A program made the position numbers and the translations under genes. DNA of 19,810 bases. Source: CANHEE01 sp043777755 (GTDB lineage Bacteria > Bacteroidota > Bacteroidia > Chitinophagales > Saprospiraceae). The DNA is taken from contig JAYWHK010000269.1 of assembly GCA_043777755.1 (NCBI GenBank), forward strand, positions 1-19,810. The letters are read 5' to 3'. Position 1 is the stretch's first letter. Every line of letters begins with the position of its first letter. The notes below the pieces were generated by a model. It had not been told where the DNA came from and did no database searches. It worked only from the letters and a program-made list of their open reading frames with translations. Of this stretch, positions 6,870 through 14,846 are shown piece by piece.

Positions 6870-8201
6870 TTAAATCAAACCTCTTGCTTTCATTTCTAAA
6901 TACTTATTAATGGTATTGATACTAAGGTCTTCGGGTTTTGTCAGAATGGTTTGTATGCCGTATTGTTTTAAAATATTTGCCATCTGTTGCTTGTCTTGAA
7001 TGTGTTTTTTTGCCATGGTTTGATGGTAAATACCTTCCAATGATGTTGGACTTTCGGCTGCAAAATTTGCTATTTCTGTATTTTCAAAAAAAACGACAAT
7101 CAACAAATGAGAACGGTTAATTTGACGTAAGGTTGGCAATACGTTCTCCATCGCATACTGACTTTCAAAATTGGTAAAAAGTACAACTAAACTTCTACCT
7201 TTGATGATTTTTTGTGAAATTTGGTACAAAATCTCATAATTAGCTTCTGTTTTTCGCTCTTGTTCTTTGTACAAAGTGTACATGATTTTGTGCAATTGCT
7301 TGGTTTGGTTGTCTGCTTTTAGAACTGAACCAATCTTGTCAGAGAAAGAAATCAGACCTGCCTTGTCTTGTTTTTGCAAAGCAATATTACTCAATGTTAA
7401 GGTCGTATTGATGGCATAATCCATCAAAGTTAGGTTATTGAAAGGCATACGCATGGTACGGCTTTTATCAATAATGCAATAAATTTGTTGCGATTTTTCG
7501 TCTGTATATTGGTTAATCATCAAATCGCCTTTTCGGCTGCTTGCTTTCCAGTTGATGGAACGAAAATCATCGCCAATAACGTAATCTTTGACCTGCTCAA
7601 ACTCGTAACTGTGTCCTATTTTACGTAATTTTTTGATACCTTTTTGTTGCATAATATTTTCAGCTGCAAAAAAAGAATACTGTTTCATCTGAATTATTGA
7701 TGGAAATACTGGTATACTTTCAGCCGCAGGAAGGGTGATTCGTCGCTCCACAAACCCAATAAAGCTATGAATAAACAAGTGTATGTCACCAAAACTATAT
7801 TCTCCACGAGCCGTAGGTCGTAGCTCATAATGAAGTAATTGTGTTTCATCTTCTTTGATGGAAGATGTCAATAAAAAATTTCTTTCTTGAAATTGGAAAG
7901 GAATTTCGTCTATCAAAGAAAAATCAAAAGCCCGTAAGGAATTGTTTTTTACTTGAATCGAAATTTTATTTTTATCACTCAATGACAATACCTTCGGCAA
8001 CTGACGCTTTACTTCAAATTTATTTTTTTTATCAAAAAGTAAAAAAACATCTCCGATGAGTAACGCAAAAAGCAAAACCAGCAAAGTTTGTCCGATTGGA
8101 AACAACCAGCCAATGGCAAAACTTATTGCCAATAACACAATCACCACCGCAAAAGCAAGGTAAAACCGAGTCGCTAAAAAGATATTTTTTATTGGATTCA
8201 T
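6870..8201 (-). CDS. DUF58 membrane protein with vWA-like domain
   Basis: Read from the ATG at 8199-8201 the product has 443 residues. An in-frame ATG at 8237 would add 12 residues (MHLDFYILNFTK) that look like intergenic sequence, so I prefer the inner start. Two membrane helices lie at about residues 12-55 (FYLAFAVVIVLLAISFAIGWLF, LLVLLFALLIGDVFLLF). A beta-rich part follows, then the DUF58 signature around GDDFRSINWKASSRKGDLMINQY, where R-x-I-x-W-K-A-S is diagnostic. IIDKSRTMRM is in the place of a von Willebrand MIDAS (DxSxS), here with DKSRT. DUF58 proteins usually accompany a MoxR ATPase and BatA/BatB-type proteins and are linked to envelope stress or folding, but none of these partners is next to it. 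It follows mazG in the same direction with a 75-base gap. Confidence 0.85.
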   Translation of the reverse strand: MNPIKNIFLATRFYLAFAVVIVLLAISFAIGWLFPIGQTLLVLLFALLIGDVFLLFDKKNKFEVKRQLPKVLSLSDKNKISIQVKNNSLRAFDFSLIDEIPFQFQERNFLLTSSIKEDETQLLHYELRPTARGEYSFGDIHLFIHSFIGFVERRITLPAAESIPVFPSIIQMKQYSFFAAENIMQQKGIKKLRKIGHSYEFEQVKDYVIGDDFRSINWKASSRKGDLMINQYTDEKSQQIYCIIDKSRTMRMPFNNLTLMDYAINTTLTLSNIALQKQDKAGLISFSDKIGSVLKADNQTKQLHKIMYTLYKEQERKTEANYEILYQISQKIIKGRSLVVLFTNFESQYAMENVLPTLRQINRSHLLIVVFFENTEIANFAAESPTSLEGIYHQTMAKKHIQDKQQMANILKQYGIQTILTKPEDLSINTINKYLEMKARGLI

Positions 8202-8276
8202 TTTAGTGAAATTTAAAATGTAAAAATCTAAATGCAAAATTCAAAAGCACCATTTAATTATTTTGTTGCACTTACT

Positions 8277-9077
8277 TTATTTTGCTCTTTCTATTCGTTT
8301 AGCATCGTTCCAAAGAGCGTCCATTTCTTCCAATGTCATGTCAGAAAGTGGTTTTTTTGCTGTATTTTCGATGTATTCAAAACGAGATTTAAATTTTTTA
8401 TTCGTGCGTTCCAAAGCTGTTTCGGGATCAACATCTATAAAACGAGCATAATTGACCAATGCAAAAAGCAAATCGCCAAATTCTTCTTCTCGTTTTTCCA
8501 TAGCATGATTTTCGTCAATGGCTTCTCTAAGTTCGCCCATTTCTTCTACGACTTTTTCCCAAACCTGTTCCGTTGTGTCCCATTCAAAACCAACTTTTGC
8601 AGTTTTTTCTTGCATACGGTAGGCTTTGACCATGGCAGGCATAGCATTTGGAACACCAGAAAGCACAGATTTTTTGCCTTCTTTGAGTTTTAGTTTTTCC
8701 CAATTTTGCTTTACTTCTTCTTCGTCTGCAACGACAACATCACCATAAATATGTGGATGACGGTTCACTAATTTGTCGCAAATACCATGCAAAGCGTCTG
8801 CAATGTCAAAAGCTCCTTGTTCTTGTCCAATGCGAGCATAAAAAACAGTATGCAACATCAAATCACCGATTTCTTCTTTTACGCCCATGAGGTTATCTTT
8901 CAGAATTTCGTCAGCGAGTTCGTAGGTTTCTTCGATGGTTAAGTTACGCAAACTTTGAATCGTTTGCTTTTTATCCCAAGGACATTGTTCTCGCAAATCG
9001 TCCATGATGTTCAATAAACGGGCAAAGGCTTCCAAATCACGGGAAGAACGTATGGTATTGTGTGGATTATTTTTCAA
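8277..9077 (-). CDS. mazG: Nucleoside triphosphate pyrophosphohydrolase MazG
   Basis: A 266-residue all-helical protein with two MazG domains. It hydrolyses (d)NTPs to the monophosphate and pyrophosphate, and so cleans the nucleotide pool or tunes starvation signals. Domain 1 shows CPWDKKQTIQSLRNLTIEETYELADEI and EEIGDLMLH, the EExxE and ExxD Mg2+-binding sets. Domain 2 shows VVEEMGELREAID and REEEFGDLLFALVNYAR. The linker includes NRHPHIYGD and LSGVPNAMPA, both typical of full-length bacterial MazG. Length matches the family (about 260). The start is a TTG at 9075-9077; the only nearby ATG (IMDDLRE) lies inside the conserved region and would cut it, so TTG is the better start. A DUF58 gene follows. 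Confidence 0.95.
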   Translation of the reverse strand: MKNNPHNTIRSSRDLEAFARLLNIMDDLREQCPWDKKQTIQSLRNLTIEETYELADEILKDNLMGVKEEIGDLMLHTVFYARIGQEQGAFDIADALHGICDKLVNRHPHIYGDVVVADEEEVKQNWEKLKLKEGKKSVLSGVPNAMPAMVKAYRMQEKTAKVGFEWDTTEQVWEKVVEEMGELREAIDENHAMEKREEEFGDLLFALVNYARFIDVDPETALERTNKKFKSRFEYIENTAKKPLSDMTLEEMDALWNDAKRIERAK

Positions 9078-9168
9078 AAGTAAGTTTTAATTAGTTAATA
9101 AGTCGTAAGTCAATAAGTCAGGCAAAACGTGATGTCGCAAAATGCAACTATTTACCACTTTTGCAGCT

Positions 9169-9265
9169 TTTTCACCACGGAGAAACAGAGAACACAGAGT
9201 CTGACAAAAAATTAGCCGAAGGCTAATTTTTTGCCTCCGTGACCTCTGTTTCTCCGTGGTGAAAA
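9169..9265. repeat. Nested palindromic repeat (22-bp outer and 13-bp inner stem)
   Basis: The outer arms are perfect 22-mers, 9169-9190 (from TTTTCACCACGG to CAGAG) and 9244-9265. The inner hairpin CAAAAAATTAGCC-GAA-GGCTAATTTTTTG (9205-9217 / 9221-9233) is also perfect. The part between them (ACACAGAG against CCTCCGTG) is half complementary. The unit would fold into one long rod. It lies between the M3 peptidase and mazG, both on the minus strand, and may act as a terminator or as a mobile REP-like unit. Confidence 0.85.
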
Positions 9266-9317
9266 TAAAAAATCTTCGATTTTTTTCGACACTAAACAGT
9301 TAGCGCAAAATACTAAT

Positions 9318-11015
9318 TTAAAAAGTAGAATCATCTACGCTGTCCAGCCATTTTTCGATTTCATTGCTAACAGAAGCAACACAACCTTCCTCAAAAGGAG
9401 AACGAAGATTCGCCAATTTGACCAATCCTAAAAAGGTGTCGCTACCACCAGCTTTGCAAAGTCTGAGATAATCTGCCCAAGCGGATTCGTGGTTTTCAGC
9501 GTCTTTTTTCCAAAATTGGAAAGCGCACATTTGCGCCAAGGTATAATCAATGTAATAAAAAGGCATATTAAAAATATGACTTTGTTTTTGCCAATAAGCA
9601 CCTTTTTTCAAAAAATCATTGTCTTCATAATTGCGGTGTGGCAAGTATTTTGCTTCAATTGCGCTCCAAGCATCGTTGCGTTCTTGCGGTGTAGCCTCTG
9701 GATTTTCATAAATAAAATGTTGAAATTCGTCCACGGAAACGCCGTAAGGCAAAAAATGTATTGCACCAGAAAGGTGTGCAAATTTATACTTATCAGTGTC
9801 TTCTTGAAAAAACAAGTGCATCCATTTCCATGTAAAAAACTCCATACTCATCGAGTGGATTTCGCAACTTTCAAACGTAGGCCAATGGTATTCGCCCAAA
9901 GCAATGTCTTTGCTTGAAAACACTTGAAAAGCGTGACCTGCTTCGTGCGTCAAAACGTCAATATCACCACTCGTTCCATTGAAGTTTGAAAATATATAAG
10001 GAGCTTGGTATTTGCTAATAAATGTACAATAGCCACCTGTTTCTTTGCCTTCTTTACTTTCCAAATCCATGAGGTTGTTGTTGCGCATGAATTGGAAAAA
10101 AGTATCTGTTTCGGGCGAAAGCTCCTTGTACATAGTGCTTGCATTGTTCACAATCCATTCTGGCGTGCCTTTTGGCTTGGCATTTCCTGATGCAAACTTA
10201 AATTCTTCATCGTAATAATTTAAGTTGTCCAAACGCAAGCGTTTTTGCTGACGAACGTAAAGTTTTGAAGCGATTGGAACAATTTTCTCCTCAATTTGAC
10301 GACGATAGTTGGCGACCATTTCAGCGTTGTAATCCATACGAAGCATACGGACATAACCCAGTTCTACAAAATTTTTATAGCCTAATTTTATAGCAATATT
10401 GTGTCTTGTTTTGACCAATTTATCAAAAATAGATTCTATTTTTTCAGCATTTTCTTCGTAAAACTTCCATTTTGTTTCGCTTGCTTCTTTGCGCAAGGTT
10501 CTATCATCGCCTGTTTCGATGGCGATAATAGAAGATAAGTTGTATTTTATGTCACGAACAAAAAGCTCCGCACCAGCTTTTAATTTGTTGTATTCTGTAA
10601 TGAGTTTGTTTTCTTCTTGGAGATCTTCGATGATTTCGGGAATGAATGTTTTTAGGCTAAATTCAGCAATTGTAAAGAGTGTTTTGCCCCATTTTTGTTC
10701 TAATTGCGGACGCAACGACGATTCCAAAAGCGCACGATAATATTCCGTCACTAAGGCTTGTACTGCTGGTGAATTTTCATCGAAAAACTTTTTTTCATCG
10801 TTGTAAAATTCGTTTTTTGTATCAATAGAATTGCGGATATGACAAATATTAGCCATAGAATCAAACTCTTGTCTAAGTGCATTGATTTGCTCAAAAGCAT
10901 CAAGTTGCTCTTGTTCTGTATCTGAAATTTTAAAAACGTCCAATGACGCTGTAAAATCAGCCGTAAATTGCACTAAATCAGGACGTTGATAAACGTAATC
11001 GTTAAAATTATTCAT
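9318..11015 (-). CDS. M3 family oligoendopeptidase (PepF-like)
   Basis: A zinc metallopeptidase that cuts short peptides in the cytoplasm. Read from the ATG at 11013-11015 it has 565 residues, the normal size for the M3 oligoendopeptidase F group; an upstream start at 11045 would add ten residues that have no family counterpart. The catalytic motif is LTHEAGHAFQVF with His357, Glu358 and His361, and the third zinc ligand is a Glu in SCEIHSMSMEFF downstream. Other conserved blocks are GGYCTFISKYQAPYIFSNFNGT and MPFYYIDYTLAQMCAFQFW. There is no signal peptide or membrane segment. The gene is transcribed away from the SAM hydroxide adenosyltransferase gene through a shared 111-base intergenic region. 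It is separated from mazG by a nested palindrome, so it is probably its own transcription unit. Confidence 0.93.
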   Translation of the reverse strand: MNNFNDYVYQRPDLVQFTADFTASLDVFKISDTEQEQLDAFEQINALRQEFDSMANICHIRNSIDTKNEFYNDEKKFFDENSPAVQALVTEYYRALLESSLRPQLEQKWGKTLFTIAEFSLKTFIPEIIEDLQEENKLITEYNKLKAGAELFVRDIKYNLSSIIAIETGDDRTLRKEASETKWKFYEENAEKIESIFDKLVKTRHNIAIKLGYKNFVELGYVRMLRMDYNAEMVANYRRQIEEKIVPIASKLYVRQQKRLRLDNLNYYDEEFKFASGNAKPKGTPEWIVNNASTMYKELSPETDTFFQFMRNNNLMDLESKEGKETGGYCTFISKYQAPYIFSNFNGTSGDIDVLTHEAGHAFQVFSSKDIALGEYHWPTFESCEIHSMSMEFFTWKWMHLFFQEDTDKYKFAHLSGAIHFLPYGVSVDEFQHFIYENPEATPQERNDAWSAIEAKYLPHRNYEDNDFLKKGAYWQKQSHIFNMPFYYIDYTLAQMCAFQFWKKDAENHESAWADYLRLCKAGGSDTFLGLVKLANLRSPFEEGCVASVSNEIEKWLDSVDDSTF

Positions 11016-11044
11016 TGTAAAAAATTTAAATGGTCGTAACGCCA

Positions 11045-11052
11045 CAAAATTA
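11045..11052 (-). promoter_or_regulatory. -7 promoter box of the M3 peptidase gene
   Basis: The minus strand reads TAATTTTG, an exact TAnnTTTG match, 29 bases ahead of the ATG at 11015. The nearest upstream TTG is 24 bases away, slightly out of the normal range. Confidence 0.4.
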
Positions 11053-11073
11053 CAAGTATTATGTTGAAAATTC

Positions 11074-11103
11074 TTGCAATATTTCTAAAATTTCATATCT
11101 TTG
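11074..11103 (+). promoter_or_regulatory. Promoter of the SAM hydroxide adenosyltransferase gene
   Basis: TTG (11074-11076), exactly 19 bases, then TATCTTTG (11096-11103): a full match to the Bacteroidota sigma-A promoter pattern TTG-N17-23-TAnnTTTG. The ATG is 23 bases after the box, so the leader is very short. No Shine-Dalgarno sequence is present. Confidence 0.65.
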
Positions 11104-11126
11104 TTAAATATTATGATTAAAAACTT

Positions 11127-11894
11127 ATGCAGATAGTAACACTCACCACCGATTTTGGCGATCAAGATTACTTCGTGGCAGTACTCAAAGGTGCAATGCT
11201 AACGGCTTGCCCTTCGCTTTATTTTATTGACATTTCGCATCAAATTAAAAATTACAATATTTCGCAAGCTGCTTATACCTTGCGTTTTTCGTATCGAAAC
11301 TTCCCCGAAGGAACGATTCATTTGTTGTGTGTCAATGGATTTTATGCGCTACAAGCGGCTTACGTCTTGGTCAAACATAGAGGTCATTATTTTGTTGCGC
11401 CTGACAATGGTATTTTTTCTTTGCTTTTTGATGAAATTCCAGAAGAACGCTATTTTCTGCCCGTTGATTATTACGATATTAATACTTACAAACGATTGTA
11501 CGCCAATGCTGTAAAACATATTGTAGCAGAAAAACCATTGGCTGAAATTGGTGAATTTGCAAGTAGTTTGGAGCAACGATTTAGCTTACAGCCTGTGACT
11601 TCTGATACCCGAATCCGTGGCTCGGTTATTCACATTGACAATTACGAAAACGTTATTTTGAACATTACCCGTGACCTTTGGGAACGTTACGCTTATTATC
11701 ATCGTTTCACGATTTTTTATAAAAGAAATGAACCCATCAATGACCTGAGTGTTACTTACGGTGACGTTGGTGTTGGCGAAACACTTTGTCTTTTTAACGC
11801 TGCCAATCACTTAGAAATTGCCATCAATATGGGCAAAGCCGCAAGTATGCTGAGTATGGAAATTGAAGATACTGTTTTTGTAGAATTTTATTAA
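11127..11894 (+). CDS. SAM hydroxide adenosyltransferase (SAM hydrolase, DUF62 family)
   Basis: The 255-residue protein belongs to the family that cleaves S-adenosylmethionine with hydroxide into adenosine and methionine, related in fold to fluorinase and chlorinase. The N-terminal domain opens with IVTLTTDFGDQDYFVAVLKG (Asp9 and the SAM-binding strand), then FIDISHQIKNYNISQAAY and FVAPDNGIFSLLF (Asn94), all family hallmarks. The C-terminal beta domain shows IRGSVIHIDNYENVILNIT, equivalent to 'hIDxFGNxxTNI'. No signal peptide is present, so it is cytoplasmic. A consensus promoter sits just upstream. The next gene begins 10 bases after the stop, so the two are likely co-transcribed. Its physiological role, possibly SAM or adenosine homeostasis, is not settled. 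Confidence 0.9.
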   Translation: MQIVTLTTDFGDQDYFVAVLKGAMLTACPSLYFIDISHQIKNYNISQAAYTLRFSYRNFPEGTIHLLCVNGFYALQAAYVLVKHRGHYFVAPDNGIFSLLFDEIPEERYFLPVDYYDINTYKRLYANAVKHIVAEKPLAEIGEFASSLEQRFSLQPVTSDTRIRGSVIHIDNYENVILNITRDLWERYAYYHRFTIFYKRNEPINDLSVTYGDVGVGETLCLFNAANHLEIAINMGKAASMLSMEIEDTVFVEFY

Positions 11895-11904
11895 ATTTTT
11901 CATT

Positions 11905-12834
11905 TTGAAAAGAAAAATCGGACATTACGAAGGAAAAGAAAAAGGTGTTTTGCTGTTTGTTTTTGGTGCAATACATGGCAACGAATTGGCAGGCATCAAA
12001 GCAATGGAATTTTTGTTGAAAATGCTTGAAGTAGAACCAATTACCAATCCTAATTTTATTTTTAAGGGAAAAATTATTGGATTAAAAGGAAATTCAAGAG
12101 CCATTGAACAAGGCAAACGATTCATCAACAGTGACCTCAACCGAATGTGGACAAAGGAGAATGTTGCGCATTGTTTTTTTTCAAAAAATGAAGATTTAGA
12201 TGAAGAATTGCTTGAAATCAAAGAAATTATCAGTATTATTCAAGAAGAAATCGAAATTTACCAACCTGAAAAAATATTTTTTTTAGATATTCATACAACC
12301 TCAGCACAAGGTGGAATATTTTCTGTTCCTGCAAATGATGATGATAGTTTGCGCATTGCAGAACGGCTTCATGCGCCCGTGGTTTGTGGTTTGTTAGATG
12401 GTTTGGAAGGAACAAGTTTGCATTATTTCAATAGTGAGAATATGAAAACCCCTACTTCAGCTGTTTGTTTTGAAGCAGGGCAACACGATGATTTACTTGC
12501 TGTCAATCGAGCAATTGCAGCGATTATTTATGCGATGGAAGCCTTAGATTGCATAAAAGTTGCAGACATCAACCAGCAACATTTAAAAATACTGAATGAT
12601 TATGCTGAAAACCTACCTAAAATAACACATTTTTTCTATCGTCATGCCATCAAAGAAGGCGACGATTTTATGATGGAAAAAGGTTTTTTAAATTTTCAAA
12701 AAATAAAAAAAGGAACACTTTTGGCAAGGGATAAAAATGGTGAACTTATCGCAGCCGAAGACTGCCATATTTTAATGCCACTTTATCAAAAACAAGGAGA
12801 AGATGGTTTTTTTTTAGTAAAAGAGCTTTTTTAA
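11905..12834 (+). CDS. Succinylglutamate desuccinylase / aspartoacylase family zinc hydrolase
   Basis: A 309-residue carboxypeptidase-A-like zinc enzyme of the AstE/aspartoacylase family, which removes acyl groups from amino acids such as N-acyl glutamate or aspartate. Motifs: FGAIHGNELAGI supplies zinc ligands His and Glu, SDLNRMW is the family Asn-Arg block, FFLDIHTTS supplies the second His, and VCFEAGQHD carries the catalytic Glu. The C-terminal part (from about residue 230) is the small beta domain. The start is a TTG at 11905-11907, 10 bases after the preceding stop; there is no ATG close by and the frame must begin here to include the first strand. Co-transcription with the SAM hydroxide adenosyltransferase gene is likely. 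The true substrate cannot be told from the sequence. Confidence 0.85.
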   Translation: MKRKIGHYEGKEKGVLLFVFGAIHGNELAGIKAMEFLLKMLEVEPITNPNFIFKGKIIGLKGNSRAIEQGKRFINSDLNRMWTKENVAHCFFSKNEDLDEELLEIKEIISIIQEEIEIYQPEKIFFLDIHTTSAQGGIFSVPANDDDSLRIAERLHAPVVCGLLDGLEGTSLHYFNSENMKTPTSAVCFEAGQHDDLLAVNRAIAAIIYAMEALDCIKVADINQQHLKILNDYAENLPKITHFFYRHAIKEGDDFMMEKGFLNFQKIKKGTLLARDKNGELIAAEDCHILMPLYQKQGEDGFFLVKELF

Positions 12835-12920
12835 CAAATTGGTTATAACAAATAACCCAAATAACATCGCAATTTTCAAAAATTTTCTGTTAAAGTCAAG
12901 CAATTGTTTTAATTTTTTTG

Positions 12921-12928
12921 TACTTTTG
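12921..12928 (+). promoter_or_regulatory. -7 promoter box of eno
   Basis: TACTTTTG, an exact TAnnTTTG match, 73 bases ahead of the enolase ATG. A TTG at 12904-12906 is only 14 bases upstream, so the -33 element is unclear. The leader holds a small hairpin, AAGTTA-AAAGC-TAACTT (12961-12977). Confidence 0.45.
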
Positions 12929-13001
12929 TGGCAAAATTTGCTTTTCCTAACAATACAACCAAGTTAAAAGCTAACTTTATTTTCAAAAAATCATTTACAT
13001 T

Positions 13002-14285
13002 ATGAGTTTTATTACAGATATTCATGCAAGAGAAATCTTGGATTCTCGTGGAAATCCTACCGTTGAGGTAGAAGTCATTACAGAAAGTGGTGCGGTTGGT
13101 CGTGCTGCTGTACCTTCGGGCGCATCTACAGGCGTTCACGAAGCGGTAGAATTGCGTGACAACGATAAGAATCGTTACATGGGAAAAGGCGTTAGCAAGG
13201 CTGTTGAAAATGTGATTGACACCATTTCTGATGAGATTTTGGGAATGAGCGTTTATGATCAACGTGATATTGATGCCGCTATGATTGCCTTAGATGGTAC
13301 TCCAAACAAAGGAAAATTAGGCGCAAATGCAATTTTGGGTGTTTCGATGGCAGTAGCAAAAGCAGCTGCAAATTCACTAAAAATGCCTTTGTATCGTTAT
13401 ATTGGTGGTGTAAATGCACACGTTTTACCAGTACCAATGATGAACATTTTGAATGGTGGTTCTCATGCTGACAACAGTATTGATTTCCAAGAGTTTATGA
13501 TTGTTCCTTTGGGTGCTGATACTTTTTCGGAAGCGTTGAGAATGGGTGTTGAAACTTTTCATCACTTAAAAAATGTTTTGAAAGCAAAAGGTTACTCTAC
13601 AAACGTCGGTGACGAAGGTGGTTTTGCTCCAAACATCAAGTCGAATGATGAGGCTATCGAAATCGTTTTGCAAGCTATCGAGAAGGCTGGTTACAAGCCA
13701 GGTGTTGATATGATGATTGCGATGGACGCTGCGGCTTCTGAATTTTACAATGAGGAAGAAAAAGTATATCATTTCAAAAAATCAGATGGTAGAAAGTTAT
13801 CTTCTGAGGAAATGGTAGAATACTGGGCAACTTGGGCTAAAAAATATCCAATTTACTCTATCGAAGATGGACTTTGGGAAGACGACTGGTCTGGTTGGAA
13901 GCTATTGACTCAAAAATTAGGAGCATCTACGCAATTGGTTGGTGATGACTTGTTTGTAACAAACACAAGCCGTTTGCAACGTGGTATTGACGAAGATGTT
14001 GCCAATTCTATTTTGATAAAAGTAAATCAGATTGGTTCTTTGACAGAAACAATTGATGCTGTTCAGTTGGCTACTCGCAACGCTTATACGAGCGTAATGA
14101 GCCACCGTTCTGGCGAAACAGAAGATACTACAATTGCTGATTTGGCAGTTGCTTTGAATACAGGTCAAATCAAAACTGGTTCGGCTTCTCGTACAGACCG
14201 TGTCGCAAAATACAACCAATTGATTCGTATTGAAGAAGAACTTGGTGAGAATGCGGTTTATCCAGGTCGTGCAATGTTGAAGTAA
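13002..14285 (+). CDS. eno: Enolase
   Basis: Phosphopyruvate hydratase, converting 2-phosphoglycerate to phosphoenolpyruvate in glycolysis; cytoplasmic, Mg2+-dependent, also part of RNA-turnover complexes in some bacteria. The 427-residue product is full length and has all landmarks: AREILDSRGNPTVEVEV at the N-terminus, SGASTGVHEAVELRD (mobile loop), GGSHADNSIDFQEFMIVP, NVGDEGGFAPN (with the catalytic Glu), IEDGLWEDDW (metal-binding Asp/Glu), VGDDLFVTN, ILIKVNQIGSLTET (catalytic Lys) and SHRSGETEDTTIADLAV. Codon use is more regular than in its neighbours, as expected for a highly expressed gene. The ATG at 13002 follows a leader of about 70 bases with no Shine-Dalgarno site. A hairpin separates it from the following ftsB-like gene. 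Confidence 0.99.
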   Translation: MSFITDIHAREILDSRGNPTVEVEVITESGAVGRAAVPSGASTGVHEAVELRDNDKNRYMGKGVSKAVENVIDTISDEILGMSVYDQRDIDAAMIALDGTPNKGKLGANAILGVSMAVAKAAANSLKMPLYRYIGGVNAHVLPVPMMNILNGGSHADNSIDFQEFMIVPLGADTFSEALRMGVETFHHLKNVLKAKGYSTNVGDEGGFAPNIKSNDEAIEIVLQAIEKAGYKPGVDMMIAMDAAASEFYNEEEKVYHFKKSDGRKLSSEEMVEYWATWAKKYPIYSIEDGLWEDDWSGWKLLTQKLGASTQLVGDDLFVTNTSRLQRGIDEDVANSILIKVNQIGSLTETIDAVQLATRNAYTSVMSHRSGETEDTTIADLAVALNTGQIKTGSASRTDRVAKYNQLIRIEEELGENAVYPGRAMLK

Positions 14286-14302
14286 AAATAGTTGATTAAG
14301 TT

Positions 14303-14335
14303 GAATTGGTTGAATAAAACATATTCAACCAATTC
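14303..14335 (+). terminator. Hairpin between eno and the ftsB-like gene
   Basis: GAATTGGTTGAAT (14303-14315) and ATTCAACCAATTC (14323-14335) pair without a mismatch around a 7-base loop. Only an interrupted T-run (TATTCTTATAGTTTT) follows, so it may attenuate rather than stop transcription into the next gene. Confidence 0.55.
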
Positions 14336-14350
14336 TATTCTTATAGTTTT

Positions 14351-14659
14351 ATGAGTATAAATATTTTTAAACCTTTTTTGAGAAGGATTCCGCCTGCGTT
14401 TCGGAACCGCTATTACTTGACCTTGGCGTTGTTCATGGTTTGGATGCTTTTTTTTGACAAACACGATTTTTTGACACAAATCAAATTGCAAAGTTCAGTC
14501 AATAAACTCAAAGAAGATACTAAGTTTTATGAGCAAAAAATCGAAAAAGCAAAAGCGGATAGGTTTGACATTCAACAAGAAAAAGAAAAATATGCTCGTG
14601 AGAAATTTTTTATGAGCCGTTCTAATGAAGATGTTTTTATCATCGAAGAAAAGAAATAA
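14351..14659 (+). CDS. FtsB/DivIC-like septum formation protein
   Basis: A 102-residue bitopic membrane protein of the FtsB/DivIC (septum formation initiator) family, which acts in the divisome with FtsL and FtsQ. A short cytoplasmic N-terminus rich in Arg (LRRIPPAFRNR) precedes one membrane helix at about residues 21-36 (YYLTLALFMVWMLFF). A coiled coil follows at about 43-85 (KLQSSVNKLKEDTKFYEQKIEKAK), then the EKEKYAREKFFMSRSNEDVFII end, which matches the 'ARExyxMkxpgExvy' block of the family. Its place directly after eno is the usual one in many bacteria, E. coli included. It lies 65 bases after eno with a hairpin between them. Confidence 0.88.
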   Translation: MSINIFKPFLRRIPPAFRNRYYLTLALFMVWMLFFDKHDFLTQIKLQSSVNKLKEDTKFYEQKIEKAKADRFDIQQEKEKYAREKFFMSRSNEDVFIIEEKK

Positions 14660-14762
14660 TATGCACAACAGATATTGGTTATTAGATATTAAAGATATTG
14701 CAAACAATTGATGTTCAATATTTTATATAAACGAAAAATCTCAAAACCACTTCCAAACGTGT

Positions 14763-14820
14763 ATAAAACATTGACAAACAGCCGCCTATGAAAATAGGCG
14801 GCTGTTTGTCAATGTTTTAT
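14763..14820. terminator. Strong bidirectional terminator, 27-bp perfect stem
   Basis: Bases 14763-14789 and 14794-14820 are exactly complementary, closing a GAAA tetraloop (GNRA type on the plus strand). The stem has a GC-rich top (CAGCCGCCTAT) and an A/T base (ATAAAACATTG, CAATGTTTTAT). It lies between the convergent ftsB-like and dsbA-like genes and would stop both. Its CAGCCGC core recurs in the terminator at 17319-17346. Confidence 0.85.
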
Positions 14821-14846
14821 AAATCGAAAATAAAGCTCATCAGCAA

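Noticed and set aside
8232..8693. 153-residue plus-strand frame opposite mazG
   Set aside because: It is antisense to well-conserved MazG codons, is made of Phe/Ser/Lys runs and has no recognisable motif.
9075..9082. TACTTTTG on the minus strand as a mazG promoter box
   Set aside because: It overlaps the TTG start codon, so transcription would begin inside the gene, and no TTG lies at the right distance upstream.
9489..9917. 142-residue plus-strand frame opposite the M3 peptidase
   Set aside because: Antisense to a clear coding gene and of biased composition typical for a shadow frame.
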